Assembly (NCBI GenBank): GCA_025774805.1
Contig: JALGZR010000042.1
Location: 1-32,283, forward strand
Source of the DNA: a bacterium
GTDB lineage: Bacteria; ARS69
Length of the DNA: 32,283 nt
Direction of reading: 5' to 3'
Positions 31,865 to 32,283 of the stretch are shown one piece after another (the stretch's first letter is position 1; the number at the start of each line of letters is the position of its first letter). A model generated the notes under the pieces. The model did not search any database. It was not told the origin of the DNA and saw only the letters and a program-made list of their open reading frames with translations. The position numbers and the translations under genes are program-made.

Positions 31865-32283
31865 GTGGAGATCACGGATTTCGTCTACCACCGGCCATCC
31901 ACCCTACCGGAAGCGTGCGCGCTCCTCTCCGAGCTTGGCGAAGACGCCCACGTGCTCGCCGGGGGCACGGAGGTCCTCGTCGACCTCAAGCAGCACACGT
32001 TCCGCACCCGCCATCTCGTTTCGCTCCGGGATCTCACCGAGTTGGCCGAGATCCGGGTCGACCGCGACGGCCTCCACGTGGGCGCCACGGTGACCCAGGC
32101 CCGGATCGCGCGGAGCGAAGACGTCCGGGGGGTATACCCCGCGCTGGCCGACGCCGCGTCCACGATGGCGGCGACGCAGGTCCGCAACCGCGGGACCATC
32201 GGAGGCAACTTCTGCTCGGCCGTTCCCTCGGCGGACCTTCCCCCGATCTGCATCGCCGGTTCGGCCCGGGTCCGACTCGCCGG
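31865..32283 (+). CDS. FAD-binding subunit of a molybdenum hydroxylase (CoxM/HcrB-like), 3' end outside window
   Basis: At least 139 residues are visible, reaching the right edge without a stop. The start is GTG 31865 with GGGGAAGAG a few bases upstream. The N-terminal FAD-binding pattern is clear: FVYHRPSTLPEACALLSELG, the pyrophosphate-binding AGGTEVLVDLK, and the second FAD-binding block TQVRNRGTIGGNFCSAVPSA. This is the medium subunit of xanthine-dehydrogenase-type enzymes (CO dehydrogenase CoxM, xanthine dehydrogenase, 4-hydroxybenzoyl-CoA reductase HcrB). The FAD passes electrons between the 2Fe-2S subunit and an acceptor. An HcrB identity would fit the benzoyl-CoA genes nearby, but the extra 4Fe-4S loop of HcrB would lie beyond the window. 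Catalytic and iron-sulfur subunits should follow to the right. Confidence 0.85.
   Translation, partial: MEITDFVYHRPSTLPEACALLSELGEDAHVLAGGTEVLVDLKQHTFRTRHLVSLRDLTELAEIRVDRDGLHVGATVTQARIARSEDVRGVYPALADAASTMAATQVRNRGTIGGNFCSAVPSADLPPICIAGSARVRLA

Noticed and set aside
1-32283. tRNA, rRNA, CRISPR or insertion-sequence elements
   Set aside because: No T-arm-like GTTCRANNC with a matching acceptor stem, no regularly spaced direct repeats and no transposase motifs were seen by eye; a covariance-model search was not possible.

Overview
The window is GC-rich bacterial DNA with short intergenic gaps, GTG and TTG starts as well as ATG, and Shine-Dalgarno-type sites in front of most genes. Several proteins suggest an uncultured Gram-negative bacterium of the FCB type or a neighbouring candidate phylum such as Eisenbacteria or Krumholzibacteriota. 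They include large exported proteins ending in a FlgD Ig-like/sorting-type domain, a lipobox lipoprotein with a formylglycine-generating-enzyme-like fold, an MsbA-like exporter and fused MFS/spermidine-synthase/TPR proteins. The lineage is inferred from gene content, not from a marker gene. I saw no rRNA, tRNA, CRISPR array or insertion sequence.

Region 1 (1-2323) is the most unusual part: a compact ubiquitin-like conjugation operon. It encodes a 76-aa beta-grasp modifier whose reading frame ends exactly at Gly-Gly, a 375-aa protein whose C-terminal part looks like an E2 fold with a candidate catalytic Cys320, and an E1/ThiF-type adenylating enzyme. The modifier start overlaps the stop of a reading frame that enters from the left edge, so the operon probably continues upstream. 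An 8-bp perfect GC hairpin lies between the modifier and the E2-like gene. No JAB peptidase is visible, and none would be needed to expose the Gly-Gly.

Region 2 (2488-6522) holds an EamA/DMT-family transporter, a convergent GT39-like membrane glycosyltransferase with a TPR tail that is split by one apparent single-base frameshift, and an enoyl-CoA hydratase with both catalytic glutamates. Region 3 (6822-13512) encodes exported proteins: an FN3+FGE-sulfatase-domain lipoprotein, a Cys/Trp-containing secreted protein of unknown function, and a 1385-aa beta-helix protein with six GSYTG-type repeats and a FlgD-like C-terminus. Region 4 is an MsbA-like ABC exporter divided by a 560-nt regulatory region from the next operon.

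Region 5 (15966-21435) is a benzoyl-CoA epoxide (box) pathway operon: aldehyde dehydrogenase, boxC, boxB (overlapping boxC by ATGA) and a 3-hydroxyacyl-CoA dehydrogenase. Together they would open the aromatic ring of benzoyl-CoA aerobically and feed beta-oxidation. The boxA reductase and benzoate-CoA ligase are not in the window. The hydratase at 5758 and the partial molybdenum-hydroxylase FAD subunit at the right edge may belong to the same aromatic/acyl-CoA metabolism, but they are not in the operon.

Region 6 (21475-32283) contains a secreted PHP-type phosphoesterase with a FlgD-like tail, a ParB/Srx-domain protein with a histone-H1-like Lys/Ala tail, and a coupled run of elbB, an MFS/spermidine-synthase/TPR protein and a HAD phosphatase. 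It continues with a dodecin, the universal ATPase YchF and the start of a CoxM/HcrB-type FAD subunit. Long open frames antisense to many of these genes are GC-rich shadow frames and are not annotated.
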